The notes: generated by a model from the letters alone, not told the origin. A stretch of DNA of 64,000 nt from Gemmatimonadaceae bacterium (GCA_013361935.1 JABFXC010000034.1:18840-82839); one strand, 5' to 3'; positions 45,664-54,876 are shown, counted from the stretch's first letter. Translations and numbers: made by a program.

Positions 45664-46860
45664 ATGGGTACGGTCGCCCCCCGCGCCGTACACGGACCGC
45701 ACGCACCGCACGGCCACGGGGTGCTCGACCGTACCCCTTCGCGTCCGCTCCGCATCGCCCTGGTCACGGAGTACTACTATCCGCACCTGGGCGGGATCTG
45801 CGAGCACGTGCACTACTTCGCCCGCGAAGCGCGCGAGTACGGGCACCACGTCGACATCATCACCTCGGATATCGCGGGCGCCGAGCCGATGCCGCACGTG
45901 CTGCGCATCGGGCGCTCGCAGTCGGTGTACGCCAACGGCTCGCAGGCGCGTATCACCGTCGGGATGGGGCTGCGCGGACGCATGCGGGCGGCGCTGCGTC
46001 GCGGGCGATACGACATCGTCCACGTGCATTCCCCGCTCACCCCGGTGCTTCCGCTGCTCGCGATCGAGGAGGCGGACTGCCCCGTGGTCGGGACGTTCCA
46101 CACCTACTTCGACCGCTCCATCGGCTACACGCTCGGTCGGCGCTTCTTCCAGCGGCGGCTGGACTCGCTGGCCGCGGCGATCGCGGTCTCGCACTCCACC
46201 ACCGTTGCCCTCGAGCGCTACTTCGACGCCGACTGGCGGGTCATCCCCAACGGGATCGACGCCGATTTCTTCAACCCCGACGCCTCCCGTCCGCGCGAAG
46301 TCCGGACCGACGTTCCGGTGATCCTCTTCCTCGGCCGCTTCGACCCGCGCAACGGGCTGCGGATGCTGATGGATACCTTCCGTCGCATCCGCGGCCCGCA
46401 GCGCCCCGCGCAGCTGGTCGTCGTCGGCGGCGGGCCGCTCAACGATCATTACCGCCGACTCGCGAAGAACGACCCGGACATCACCTTCGTCGGGCCGGTG
46501 CTCGAGGGGCGGCCCGGCTATTACGCGAACAGCTCCATCTACGCCTGCCCCACGACGAAGGCCTCCTTCGGGATCACGCTGCTCGAGTCGATGGCCTGCG
46601 CCACCCCCATCGTCTGCTCGGACATCCTCGGCTTCCGCGACGTCGTCAAGAACGGTCGTGAAGCGGTCATGGTCCCGGAAGGAGACGGGGGCGCGCTCGC
46701 CGACGGGCTCGTGCGGCTGCTGGAGGATGACACGCTGCGCGCGCGACTCGGCAGCACCGGGCGGGAGATCGCCCAGGGCTACGCGTGGCCGCGCGTGACG
46801 GAGCAGGTGCTCGGCGTCTACGCCGACGTGCTCGGCCTCGTCGCGGCGCCGGCCGCATGA
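45664..46860 (+). CDS. Glycosyltransferase family 4 protein
   Basis: RIALVTEYYYPHLGGICEHVHYFAREAREYGHHVDIITSD...VIPNGIDADFFNPD...KASFGITLLESMACATPIVCSDILGFRDVV. Confidence 0.92.
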   Translation: MGTVAPRAVHGPHAPHGHGVLDRTPSRPLRIALVTEYYYPHLGGICEHVHYFAREAREYGHHVDIITSDIAGAEPMPHVLRIGRSQSVYANGSQARITVGMGLRGRMRAALRRGRYDIVHVHSPLTPVLPLLAIEEADCPVVGTFHTYFDRSIGYTLGRRFFQRRLDSLAAAIAVSHSTTVALERYFDADWRVIPNGIDADFFNPDASRPREVRTDVPVILFLGRFDPRNGLRMLMDTFRRIRGPQRPAQLVVVGGGPLNDHYRRLAKNDPDITFVGPVLEGRPGYYANSSIYACPTTKASFGITLLESMACATPIVCSDILGFRDVVKNGREAVMVPEGDGGALADGLVRLLEDDTLRARLGSTGREIAQGYAWPRVTEQVLGVYADVLGLVAAPAA

Positions 46861-47552
46861 TCCTCGGGGCGACCGTCGGCCTGCTCGCCGCCGGGACGCT
46901 CGCGCACGGCACCTTCCATCGCAACAGCCCCGTCTTCGGCCGCGCGTTAGGCAGGCTGCCCGCCCCGGCGGGCGATCACGTCGTCGCGCTCACCTTCGAC
47001 GACGGACCGAACCCCGAGGCGACGCCGCGCATCCTCGACGCGCTCGCGTCCTCGGGAACCACCGCCACGTTCTTCCTCCTCGGGCGGCACGTCGAGCGGT
47101 GGCCCGACCTGGCTCGACGCGTGGCCGACGAGGGACACGCCATCGGCAACCACGGCTGGCACCACCGCAAGCTGCACAGGCTCTCGCCGAGCCGCGTGCG
47201 CGAGGACCTCGAGCTTGGCACCAAGGCGATCGTCGACGCGACGGGGGTGAGCCCACGCCTCTTCCGTGCGCCACACGGGTTCCGCGCGCCGTGGGTCACC
47301 CCGATCGCCGCGTCGCTCGGCCAGCGCACCATCGGATGGTCGCTCGGCGTGTGGGACTCCGACCGCCCGGGGGTCGACGCCATCGTCGATCGGACGGTAG
47401 GGGGCACGCGGCCAGGCTCGATCGTTCTCCTGCACGACGGAGACGGCTACGCGCCCACGGGTGACCGCACGCAGACGGCGGCCGCCGTCCCCCTCATCGT
47501 CGCGTCGCTCGACGCGGGGGGATACCACTTCGTGCCGGTGCCCACCGCGTGA
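46857..47552 (+). CDS. Polysaccharide deacetylase (NodB homology) family protein
   Basis: VVALTFDDGPNPEATPRILDALASSGTTATFFLLGRHVERWPDLARRVADEGHAIGNHGWHHRKLHRLS...FRAPHGFRAPWV. Confidence 0.92.
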   Translation: MILGATVGLLAAGTLAHGTFHRNSPVFGRALGRLPAPAGDHVVALTFDDGPNPEATPRILDALASSGTTATFFLLGRHVERWPDLARRVADEGHAIGNHGWHHRKLHRLSPSRVREDLELGTKAIVDATGVSPRLFRAPHGFRAPWVTPIAASLGQRTIGWSLGVWDSDRPGVDAIVDRTVGGTRPGSIVLLHDGDGYAPTGDRTQTAAAVPLIVASLDAGGYHFVPVPTA

Positions 47553-48613
47553 GCGAAGCCGTCGCCGTGACATCCGGAGCGCCGCCGGAGAAGAGCCGCT
47601 CCGCGCTGGGGAGGATCCTGCGGATCGCCCTGGTGCTCGCCGTGATCGCCCTCCTGATCGCCTTCGCGCGGACCGTGAACTGGCACGATGCGTGGACGTC
47701 GATCCGCAATGCCGACCGCCGGTGGATCGCCCTGGCGGCGATCGTCAACCTGCTCTCGATCGCCGTGAAGGGCGTGCGCTGGTGGATCTTCCTCAGGCGC
47801 ATCGGGGTCCGCGGGCTCTGGCTGGCGACCCGCGCCACGCTCGCCGGGGCGGGGTTGAACAACGTCCTCGTCGCGAACGGGGGCGAGGCGGCGCGCGTCG
47901 TCTTCGTCTCCCGCGCGAGCGGAGTGCCGGCGGGAGCGGTATTCGCGACGCTCGCGCTCGAGCGCATGTTCGACATCGTCGGCTACGTGGTGCTCCTCGC
48001 CGTCGCCACGCTCACGCTTCCCCTTCCGCCGGCGCTGGCCCGCTGGCGGTGGCCGGCGGCGGCCGCGGTGGTGATCATCCTCGCGCTTCTCTGGCTGCTC
48101 GTCGTGCGGGGGCGCGCGCGGCGCGCCGGCGCGCTGGAACGCGCGGCGGCCCCCGTCGCGCAGGTGCTGGTGGGCGGAAGCTGGGGCGAGCGTCTGCGCG
48201 GACGCATCCGGCACGCCGCCGGGCAGTTCCTCGACGGAGTGGCGATGGTCGCCGGGGTGCGCCGGTTCAGCGCGGCCTTCCTGCTCTCGCTCGTCGCCTG
48301 GGGGATGCAGCTGGCGACCTACGCCTGGACCGCGCGCGCCGCGGGCGTGAATCTGCCGCTCGCGGGCAGCGTCGCCACGCTCCTCGCGGTGAACCTCGGC
48401 TTCCTGCTGCGCGCGACGCCCGGAAACGTCGGCTTCTTCCAGCTCGCCTACGCACTGGCCGCGGTTCCCTTCGGCGCCGACCGCGACGCCGCGATCGCCG
48501 CCTCGCTCCTCCTGCAGACGCTGCAGATCATCCCGGTCACGCTCCTCGGCGTCGCGATGGCCCCCGAGTTCCTGGTCAGGCGGAAAGGGAGCGACACGGG
48601 CGCGGCGCGTTAG
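47549..48613 (+). CDS. Lysylphosphatidylglycerol synthase TM-region / YbhN-like integral membrane protein
   Basis: Multi-TM; GVRWWIFLRRIGVRGLWLATRATLAGAGLNNVLVANGGEAARVVFVSRASGVPAGAVFATLALERMFDIVGYV; FLLRATPGNVGFFQLAYALA. Confidence 0.86.
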   Translation: MSEAVAVTSGAPPEKSRSALGRILRIALVLAVIALLIAFARTVNWHDAWTSIRNADRRWIALAAIVNLLSIAVKGVRWWIFLRRIGVRGLWLATRATLAGAGLNNVLVANGGEAARVVFVSRASGVPAGAVFATLALERMFDIVGYVVLLAVATLTLPLPPALARWRWPAAAAVVIILALLWLLVVRGRARRAGALERAAAPVAQVLVGGSWGERLRGRIRHAAGQFLDGVAMVAGVRRFSAAFLLSLVAWGMQLATYAWTARAAGVNLPLAGSVATLLAVNLGFLLRATPGNVGFFQLAYALAAVPFGADRDAAIAASLLLQTLQIIPVTLLGVAMAPEFLVRRKGSDTGAAR

Positions 48614-48619
48614 GCGGCG

Positions 48620-49225
48620 TCACCAGCCGCCCTCCATCGCGACCACGCGCGGCGCGAGGCGCTCGCCGACGTAGCAGTGCATCCCGCAGCGAATGAGCCC
48701 CGCGCGGCGAAGCGCGCGCTCGTAGTACTCCGGCGGGCGCAGGTCGATCGCCGCAAGATCGCCGGTGAGCTCGTCGCGGTCGGTGTAGATCTCGAGGTAG
48801 GCGAGGCCGCGCAGTCGCCCGGCGATCTGACCGAGCCCGCGGCGCAGCGCGCCCGGCGAGAGATAGTTCATCACGTCGGCGCAGACTATGAGGTCGAACC
48901 CCTTTCCGACGCGCGCCGCGTCGAGCCCGTCGAAGCTCCCGAGCCTGAGGTTCCGGCTTGCGCCGTATCGTGCGACCGCGTACTCGCTGGGATCCACGCC
49001 CAGGTAGCGGATCCCGCGGCGCATCCGCGCGAGGATCGGCTGCCAGGCTCCCTCGCCGGCGCCGACGTCGAGCACCGTGCGGATCTCCCGGCCGAGCATG
49101 AACTCCGCCGCGCTCACCGCGAGGTGCACCTTCCGCTCGACGTCGGCGGGCGCGTGGACGCGCGTGCGGTCCTTTCGGTAGAAGCGGTCGAAGTAGGCGC
49201 GGTCGTAACGCTTGGTGTTCGGCAT
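48620..49225 (-). CDS. Class I SAM-dependent methyltransferase
   Basis: MPNTKRYDRAYFDRFYRKDRTRVHAPADVERKVHLAVSAAEFMLGREIRTVLDVGAGEGAWQPILARMRRGIRYLGVDPSEYAVARYG. Confidence 0.85.
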   Translation of the reverse strand: MPNTKRYDRAYFDRFYRKDRTRVHAPADVERKVHLAVSAAEFMLGREIRTVLDVGAGEGAWQPILARMRRGIRYLGVDPSEYAVARYGASRNLRLGSFDGLDAARVGKGFDLIVCADVMNYLSPGALRRGLGQIAGRLRGLAYLEIYTDRDELTGDLAAIDLRPPEYYERALRRAGLIRCGMHCYVGERLAPRVVAMEGGW

Positions 49226-49333
49226 GGCGGGGGCACGCGGGAAGGCGCTCGCGGATCGGCCGCAAGGTCGACGCGGGCGCGTCGCACGTCAACCGCGATG
49301 CCCCGTGGCACGGGGCTTCCTCTGCACCTCCGC

Positions 49334-49990
49334 ATGCCCAGCGCGACCCACGCCCCGCCGAAGAACAAGGATCTCCACGGCAACGTGCCGGACGCGTCGC
49401 CGGTGGTGCTGCTGGCGATCGACGTGATCAACGATCTCGAGTTCGAGGGGGGCGAGGCCCTCGTCGAGCCGGGCGAGCGCATGGCAGGCTGCCTGCGGGA
49501 TCTTCTCCGCCGCGCGCGCGACGCCGGGGTCGCGGTGATCTACTCCAACGACAACTTCGGCCGCTGGCGATCCGATTTCCATCAGCAGGTGGACCACTGC
49601 ACGAGCGAGGGCGTACGCGGGCGCGAGATCGCGCGCCGGCTCCTCCCGGGGAAGGAGGACTACTTCGTCCTCAAGCCGAAGCATTCGGCATTCTTCGCGA
49701 CCGCGCTCGACACCCTGCTCTCCTATCTCGGCGCGCGCACGCTGGTGCTCACCGGGCTGACGACGGACAGCTGCATCCTCGCCACGGCGATCGACGCCGA
49801 CATGCGCGACTTCAACGTGGTCGTGCCGGACGACCGCGTCGCCGCGCTGTCGCCGGAGCGGCACGAGCGCTCGCTCGCGCATCTCCGCGACGTGCTCGAC
49901 GCGCAGGTCGTCCCCGCTTCGCAGATCGATTTCGACGCGCTCCTCGCCGCGGCTCGCGAGGAGAGCGAGAAGGTCACCGCGGAGCGCTAA
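49334..49990 (+). CDS. Isochorismatase-family cysteine hydrolase
   Basis: PVVLLAIDVINDLEFEGGE...YFVLKPKHSAFFATALDTLLSYLGARTLVLTGLTTDSCILATAIDADMRDFNVVVPDD (D-K-C triad). Confidence 0.9.
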   Translation: MPSATHAPPKNKDLHGNVPDASPVVLLAIDVINDLEFEGGEALVEPGERMAGCLRDLLRRARDAGVAVIYSNDNFGRWRSDFHQQVDHCTSEGVRGREIARRLLPGKEDYFVLKPKHSAFFATALDTLLSYLGARTLVLTGLTTDSCILATAIDADMRDFNVVVPDDRVAALSPERHERSLAHLRDVLDAQVVPASQIDFDALLAAAREESEKVTAER

Positions 49991-50322
49991 TCGGCGCGGC
50001 CGATCCTCGCCGCCGCCGCGCGGACGCGGTCGGCGTAGGCTGACGCGCCCTCGTCCTCACCGCGCCGCGGAAGGACGAAAGCCGGGTTCTCGGGGTCGCG
50101 GGAGCGAAGCTGGTTGTTCATGAGGTCGCCCCCTGCCTTCTCGACCGCGCGCTCGAAGCTCTCCACCGCCTCCAGCACGCGCACGAGGGTGTCGGCCGTG
50201 TCGTCCTCGCGGAGGGGGACGTCGCGCCTCTCGAGCTGCGACGCGAGGTCCTCGCGCGCCCTCGAGAGGTCGCGGTCGTCCGGTCCCCGTCGTCTCGCCT
50301 CGGTGATCTCGTCTTCGCGCAT
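49987..50322 (-). CDS. Small hypothetical protein
   Basis: MREDEITEARRRGPDDRDLSRAREDLASQLERRDVPLREDDTADTLVRVLEAVESFERAVEKAGGDLMNNQLRS...; plausible codon structure, no recognised domain. Confidence 0.55.
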   Translation of the reverse strand: MREDEITEARRRGPDDRDLSRAREDLASQLERRDVPLREDDTADTLVRVLEAVESFERAVEKAGGDLMNNQLRSRDPENPAFVLPRRGEDEGASAYADRVRAAAARIGRAD

Positions 50323-50396
50323 CGCCGCTCCTGTTCGGGTCAGCGCTCGATCAATCAAATCCGGTGCCGCGCGCGAGCTCGGGCGGGGAAAACGAA

Positions 50397-50426
50397 GCGG
50401 CGGCCACCGTGATCCGGGGCCGCCGC
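50397..50426 (-). terminator. Intrinsic terminator downstream of ssrA
   Basis: Minus strand GCGGCGGCC-CCGGATCACGGT-GGCCGCCGC followed by TTCGTTTTCC. Confidence 0.75.
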
Positions 50427-50453
50427 TCGCTCGTTCATCACTTTCGCCTTCAG

Positions 50454-50809
50454 TGGACCCGCGGGGTACTGCCCCCCGGTCCGAGCATAGATCTACCGAC
50501 GCGTCTACGTGTGTAGCTCACCGATTGAGGTCTCCAGTCGCTGGCCGGTGAGCAGCCCACTCCTGGACGAGTTCTCTAGAGTCTCACCCGCCGGCGGAGA
50601 ACGCGCCTTTGGGCCAGCCCGGATTTTCGATACTCACGTGCCGCCCCAGGCGGGCTGCCTCGTGAGCACTGCCGGCGTAACTAGAAGTTACGCGGCGAGC
50701 GCCAGGTTATCGTTGGCGTTTGAAGTTCACCCGAGGGATTAACCAGGGCTCAGGAAGCCTGGACACGCGACGCCGATGCCACCATACCCGTCGAATCTGT
50801 GTCGGGCCC
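50454..50809 (-). ncRNA. ssrA: Transfer-messenger RNA (tmRNA), tag ANDNLALAA
   Basis: Minus strand 5' GGGCCCG-ACACAGATTCGACGGG (conserved TTCGACGGG) pairs with 3' CGGGTCC-A; tag GCCAACGATAACCTGGCGCTCGCCGCGTAA at 50688-50717; stop codon inside a hairpin; T-arm aligns with E. coli CGGAC...; CCA not encoded. Confidence 0.93.
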
Positions 50810-50829
50810 GTTGGTCGATCGGTACACGG

Positions 50830-50858
50830 AATATAGCCTGACGGGCCCCGGATATCAA
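50830..50858 (-). promoter_or_regulatory. ssrA promoter TTGATA-N17-TATATT
   Basis: Minus strand -35 at 50858-50853, -10 at 50835-50830, 21 nt before the predicted mature 5' end. Confidence 0.7.
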
Positions 50859-50883
50859 CCGCTTCGGGACCTCCAAAAGAGCG

Positions 50884-53016
50884 TCAGCTTTGTGATGTTC
50901 TCCCATGGACGGGAGCGGACGCGGCCTTCACCCGGTCGCGCCCGGCGGCCTTTGCCTCGTACAGCGCGCGGTCGGCCGTGGGGAAGAGCGCGTCCCGCAG
51001 CGCCGTGCTCTCCGGATACCCGGCCACCCCGAAGCTCGCCGTCACCGAGATCGTGCGGCCACCGTGCGTCACCGGCTTCGCCGCGATCGCCTTCCGGACG
51101 CGCTCCGCCACCTCCACCGCGCGGTCGACGTTCGTCTCGGGGAGGAGGATCGCGACCTCCTCGCCCCCGTAGCGCGCGCACACGTCCTCGGCACGCAGGC
51201 AGTCGAGGAAGACGCGCGCGACGGCCTTGAGCACCGCGTCACCGGCCTCGTGGCCGTAGGTGTCGTTGACGCGCTTGAAGTGGTCCACGTCGGCCACGAC
51301 GAGCGACGCGGGAGTGCCGTGGGCCAGCGCGTCGCTCACGATCCGCTGGAGCTGCTCGTCGAAGTGGCGGCGATTGCTCAGACCGGTGAGGGGGTCCGTG
51401 CGCGCCTTCCGCCACTCTTCCTCGATCTCCCATGCCGTCTCCAGCGAGCGCGCGGCGATGACGCCGAGGAGATTGACGTTCTCCACCTCGCGGCGCGTGA
51501 TCGTGTCCGGCTGGTCTCCCTCGATCACGATCGCGCCGATCACCCCGATCTCGGCGCGGGCGAGCGGGACGACCGCCAGGCCGCCGAGCTCGCGCTTCCC
51601 TTCCTCGCGCCCGTAGATCACCGCGCCGCGAAGGACGCGCGCGTCCTCCTTGTGCAGCACCTTGCGCATCGCGCATTGCTCGGCGACGAGCGAGTCGCCC
51701 TCGATCGCCAGACCGGGGGCGAGCACGTGTCCGCGCGAGACGGCCATCACCGTCCCCGTCTCGTGCTCGGGATCCCACCGGATGAGCGCCGACCGCTGCG
51801 CGGACGTCACCTCGATCGCCGTCTGGCAGATCGCGATGCCTAACGCGTCCGTCGTCTTCGCGGCCTGCAGCCGTTCCGCCGCCTTCACCAGCGCGGGCGT
51901 CGAGAGCAGATGGCGGCTCGCCTCGCGGCGGAGATCGAGCAGGTCGAGGAGGACCGCAGCGTGCGCCGCGTGGCGCGAGACCCAGCGCTTGGCGCCGTCG
52001 GGCGTGTGCGTCAGCCCGGCGCGCGAGGAGATGCTTAGCGCGCCGTGCACCCGCGTCCCGTCGCGCACCGGCGCCACGACGAAGTAGGCTACCCCCGCGT
52101 CGCTCATCGCCTGCACCTGGCCGCTCTCCGCCGCCCAGCGAACGAGCGGTCCCCACGCCTCCCGCTCGAAGTAGCGTGGAGCCGAAGCGCCCTCGGTGGA
52201 CCACGCCGCGGCGCGCTGCGTCTGACGCGCCTCGTGGAAGCGCCAGAACACCACCTCGTCCGCGCCCATCGTGTCGCGGACGTCGCGCAGGTAGCGGTCG
52301 AGCGCGTCGATGTGTCGCAGCCCTTCGGCGGTCTGGAACTGCGCCTGCCGCTCGCTTTTCAAGTCGCCCGGAGAGACGATCGCCTCCGAGCCGAGCGGAG
52401 TCATGCGGCGGTCGGAGAGATAGCCCTCGACGCGGGCCAGACGCTGGCGCGCCTTCGTCTCGGCGGCCACGGCCTGCCGCGCATAGACGATGGGGACGAG
52501 CGCGAGAGAGGCGATCGCGAAGGCGACCGAGATGAGCCACGCCGAATCGAGACGGTGGTGCAGCGCGGCACCGGCGGCCACGAGCGCCCCTACCCAGAGC
52601 GCGGCGACCACCGCGCCCTGGCGGAGCCCTCCCCTCCACGCGACGCCGAGCGCGACGAACCCGGGGACGAGGATCGCGGGGGAGCGCAGTCCCCCCGTGA
52701 CCTCGATGAGCAGGAAGAGCGGCGCCGATGCAGCGAGCAGCCACGGGACGAACGGCTCGTGGATCGCGCGGGGGAGCCGTCTCGCCGATGCGAGCCAGCC
52801 GATGCCCAGCGCGAGCGCGTTCGTCGTCGCCGCGACGAGCGACACCCAGCCGGGCATCGCCGGCCCATGTCGGAGCGCGTACAGCGCGCCGATGGACACC
52901 GCCCACGCGACCAGCACGCTCCCCGCGCGAAGAAGCGGGCGGCGCGGCGCGAGGGGCGGGGCCTCCGCCGTGATGCGCAGCGGCGCCGTTTCGGGCGACG
53001 GGCGCCCGAGCATCAC
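50884..53016 (-). CDS. Multi-TM + GAF + GGDEF (GGEEV) diguanylate cyclase-like protein
   Basis: N-terminal TM helices; GAF-type regions; RTDPLTGLSNRRHFDEQL...DVDHFKRVNDTYGHEAGDAVLKAVARVFLDCLRAEDVCARYGGEEVAILLPET. Confidence 0.92.
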   Translation of the reverse strand: MMLGRPSPETAPLRITAEAPPLAPRRPLLRAGSVLVAWAVSIGALYALRHGPAMPGWVSLVAATTNALALGIGWLASARRLPRAIHEPFVPWLLAASAPLFLLIEVTGGLRSPAILVPGFVALGVAWRGGLRQGAVVAALWVGALVAAGAALHHRLDSAWLISVAFAIASLALVPIVYARQAVAAETKARQRLARVEGYLSDRRMTPLGSEAIVSPGDLKSERQAQFQTAEGLRHIDALDRYLRDVRDTMGADEVVFWRFHEARQTQRAAAWSTEGASAPRYFEREAWGPLVRWAAESGQVQAMSDAGVAYFVVAPVRDGTRVHGALSISSRAGLTHTPDGAKRWVSRHAAHAAVLLDLLDLRREASRHLLSTPALVKAAERLQAAKTTDALGIAICQTAIEVTSAQRSALIRWDPEHETGTVMAVSRGHVLAPGLAIEGDSLVAEQCAMRKVLHKEDARVLRGAVIYGREEGKRELGGLAVVPLARAEIGVIGAIVIEGDQPDTITRREVENVNLLGVIAARSLETAWEIEEEWRKARTDPLTGLSNRRHFDEQLQRIVSDALAHGTPASLVVADVDHFKRVNDTYGHEAGDAVLKAVARVFLDCLRAEDVCARYGGEEVAILLPETNVDRAVEVAERVRKAIAAKPVTHGGRTISVTASFGVAGYPESTALRDALFPTADRALYEAKAAGRDRVKAASAPVHGRTSQS

Positions 53017-53020
53017 GACG

Positions 53021-53770
53021 TCAGGCGTGCGTGATCCGCGATGCAGCGACCGCGGCCCCGAAACCGTTGTCGATGTTCACGACCGTCACCCCGGCGGCGC
53101 AGCTCGAGAGCATCGAGAGGAGCGCGGCAACCCCGCCGAAGCTCGCCCCGTAGCCGACGCTGGTCGGCACGGCGATCACCGGCACTCGCGCCAGCCCGCC
53201 GACCACGCTCGGCAGCGCGCCGTCCATCCCGGCGACGACGATCACGACGCGCGCGGTGTGCAGCTCGGCCGCGCGGGCGAGGAGACGATGGATTCCCGCG
53301 ACGCCGACGTCGGTCAGTCGCTTTACGGTGTTGCCCATCGCGGTCGCGGTGACCGCCGCTTCCTCGGCGACGGGGAGATCGCTGGTCCCCGCGGTGACGA
53401 TCAGGACATCGCCCACGCCGCGCGACGCGGGCTGCTCGCCCTGCAGCCAGGCGGTGCGACCGAGCTCGTTCAGCTCGACCTGCGGGAAACGGTCGCGGAG
53501 CGCCTCGCGCGTCTCTCGCTCGGCGCGGGTGACGAGCAGTCCGTCGCCCTTTGCGGCGATGCGCTCGGCGATGGCGACGGTCTGCTCGATGGTCTTCCCG
53601 GGCGCGTAGATCACCTCCGGGAAGCCCTGGCGAAGCGCGCGATGATGGTCGATCGACGCGTACGGGAGCTCCTCGACCGGCGCGCTGGCGAGTCGGTCGA
53701 GGGCGTCTTCGATTCGGAGGGTTCCGTCCGCGACCCTGCCGAGCAGGTCGCGCACGCGGTCGCGAATCAC
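53021..53770 (-). CDS. larB: Nickel pincer cofactor biosynthesis protein LarB
   Basis: FPEVIYAPGKTIEQTVAIAERIAAKGDGLLVTRA...VGDVLIVTAGTSDLPVAEEAAVTATAMGNTVKRLTDVGVAGIHRLL...VVAGMDGALPSVVGGLARVPVIAVPTSVGYG. Confidence 0.93.
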   Translation of the reverse strand: MIRDRVRDLLGRVADGTLRIEDALDRLASAPVEELPYASIDHHRALRQGFPEVIYAPGKTIEQTVAIAERIAAKGDGLLVTRAERETREALRDRFPQVELNELGRTAWLQGEQPASRGVGDVLIVTAGTSDLPVAEEAAVTATAMGNTVKRLTDVGVAGIHRLLARAAELHTARVVIVVAGMDGALPSVVGGLARVPVIAVPTSVGYGASFGGVAALLSMLSSCAAGVTVVNIDNGFGAAVAASRITHA

Positions 53771-54804
53771 GCTTCCGCGACCTCGAGGTCGCGTCCGGGT
53801 TCGTGCTGGGCCTCGGCGTACCGCTCGCGGTGCGCGAGGTAGTCCGCGAAGATCCCTTCGACCTCGCCGAGCGACGTCACGGCGTGGAGCTTCTTTCGCA
53901 GCTCCGCCGAGCCGGGCAGGCCCTTCGCGTACCAGCCGAGGTGCTTTCGAAACTCGATCGCCGCGCCGCGGCGGTCCGGCTCGTAGGCGTCGGCCATGTG
54001 CGCGTGCTGAAGGGCGATGGCGAATCGCTCCTCGACCGTCGGATCGGCGGGAACCGGCGTGCCCTCGAGCATCGCGCGCACCTGCGCGAAGATCCACGGC
54101 TGGCCGAAGGAGCCGCGCGCGATCATCACGCCCGTGCACCCGGTCTCGCGGTACATCCGCACTGCGTCGTCGGCGGTCTTGATGTCGCCGTTGCCGAGCA
54201 CCGGGATCTCCAGCGCCTGCGTGACGGCGGCGATCTCCTCCCACCGCGCGCTCCCGCTGTACATCTGCGCACGCGTGCGCGGATGGAGGGTGAGCACGCG
54301 CGCGCCCGCGTCCTGGCAGCGGAGCGCGATCGTCACCGGATCGCGCATCTCCTCGCTCCACCCGCTGCGGATCTTCACCGTGACGGGAAGGCTCGTCGAG
54401 CGTGACACCGCGCGGATGACGTCCTCGACGAGGCCGAGATCCTTCAGGCACCCCGAGCCGCCATTCCGCTTGACCACCTTCTTCACCGGGCAGCCGAAGT
54501 TGATGTCGATGAACTCGGGCTGGAAGACGTCGGTGACGAACGCCGCGGCCTCACCCATCGCCTGCGGGTCTGCGCCGAAGATCTGGACGCCGATGGGGCG
54601 CTCGCTGGACTCGAAGCGCAGCTTGGAGATCGTCGCCTCGTTCTCGCGACGGATCCCTTCGGCCGAGAGGAACTCGGTGACGACGACGTCGGCCCCATGG
54701 GCGCGGCACAGCCGCCTGAAGGGCGACTCGGAGACTCCGGCCATCGGCGCGAGGTAGAGCGGAACCTCGGGCGCGAGGGGGAACGGGAAGGCGCGACGCT
54801 GCAT
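53767..54804 (-). CDS. dusB: tRNA-dihydrouridine synthase (DusB-type)
   Basis: VPLYLAPMAGVSESPFRRLCRAHGADVVVTEFLSAEGI...IDINFGCPVKKVVKRNGGSGCLKDLGLV...VLGNGDIKTADDAVRMYRETGCTGVMIARGSFGQPWIF. Confidence 0.94.
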   Translation of the reverse strand: MQRRAFPFPLAPEVPLYLAPMAGVSESPFRRLCRAHGADVVVTEFLSAEGIRRENEATISKLRFESSERPIGVQIFGADPQAMGEAAAFVTDVFQPEFIDINFGCPVKKVVKRNGGSGCLKDLGLVEDVIRAVSRSTSLPVTVKIRSGWSEEMRDPVTIALRCQDAGARVLTLHPRTRAQMYSGSARWEEIAAVTQALEIPVLGNGDIKTADDAVRMYRETGCTGVMIARGSFGQPWIFAQVRAMLEGTPVPADPTVEERFAIALQHAHMADAYEPDRRGAAIEFRKHLGWYAKGLPGSAELRKKLHAVTSLGEVEGIFADYLAHRERYAEAQHEPGRDLEVAEA

Positions 54805-54847
54805 GCTGAAAGTTACCGGATCGCGGAAATGCGTGCAACCTAAGGGT

Positions 54848-54876
54848 TTGACACTGTTCCGGCGGGCGGGTAAGAT
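54848..54876 (+). promoter_or_regulatory. Sigma70-like promoter TTGACA-N17-TAAGAT upstream of ptsN-like gene
   Basis: -35 54848-54853, 17 nt spacer, -10 54871-54876; CDS ATG at 54935. Confidence 0.7.

Noticed and set aside
48612-48634. GGCGGC-GTCACCA-GCCGCC hairpin between convergent genes
   Set aside because: Short and overlapping gene ends; adequately explained as a weak bidirectional terminator.
50509-50742. 77 aa plus-strand ORF
   Set aside because: Overlaps the tmRNA gene on the other strand; no protein-like features.
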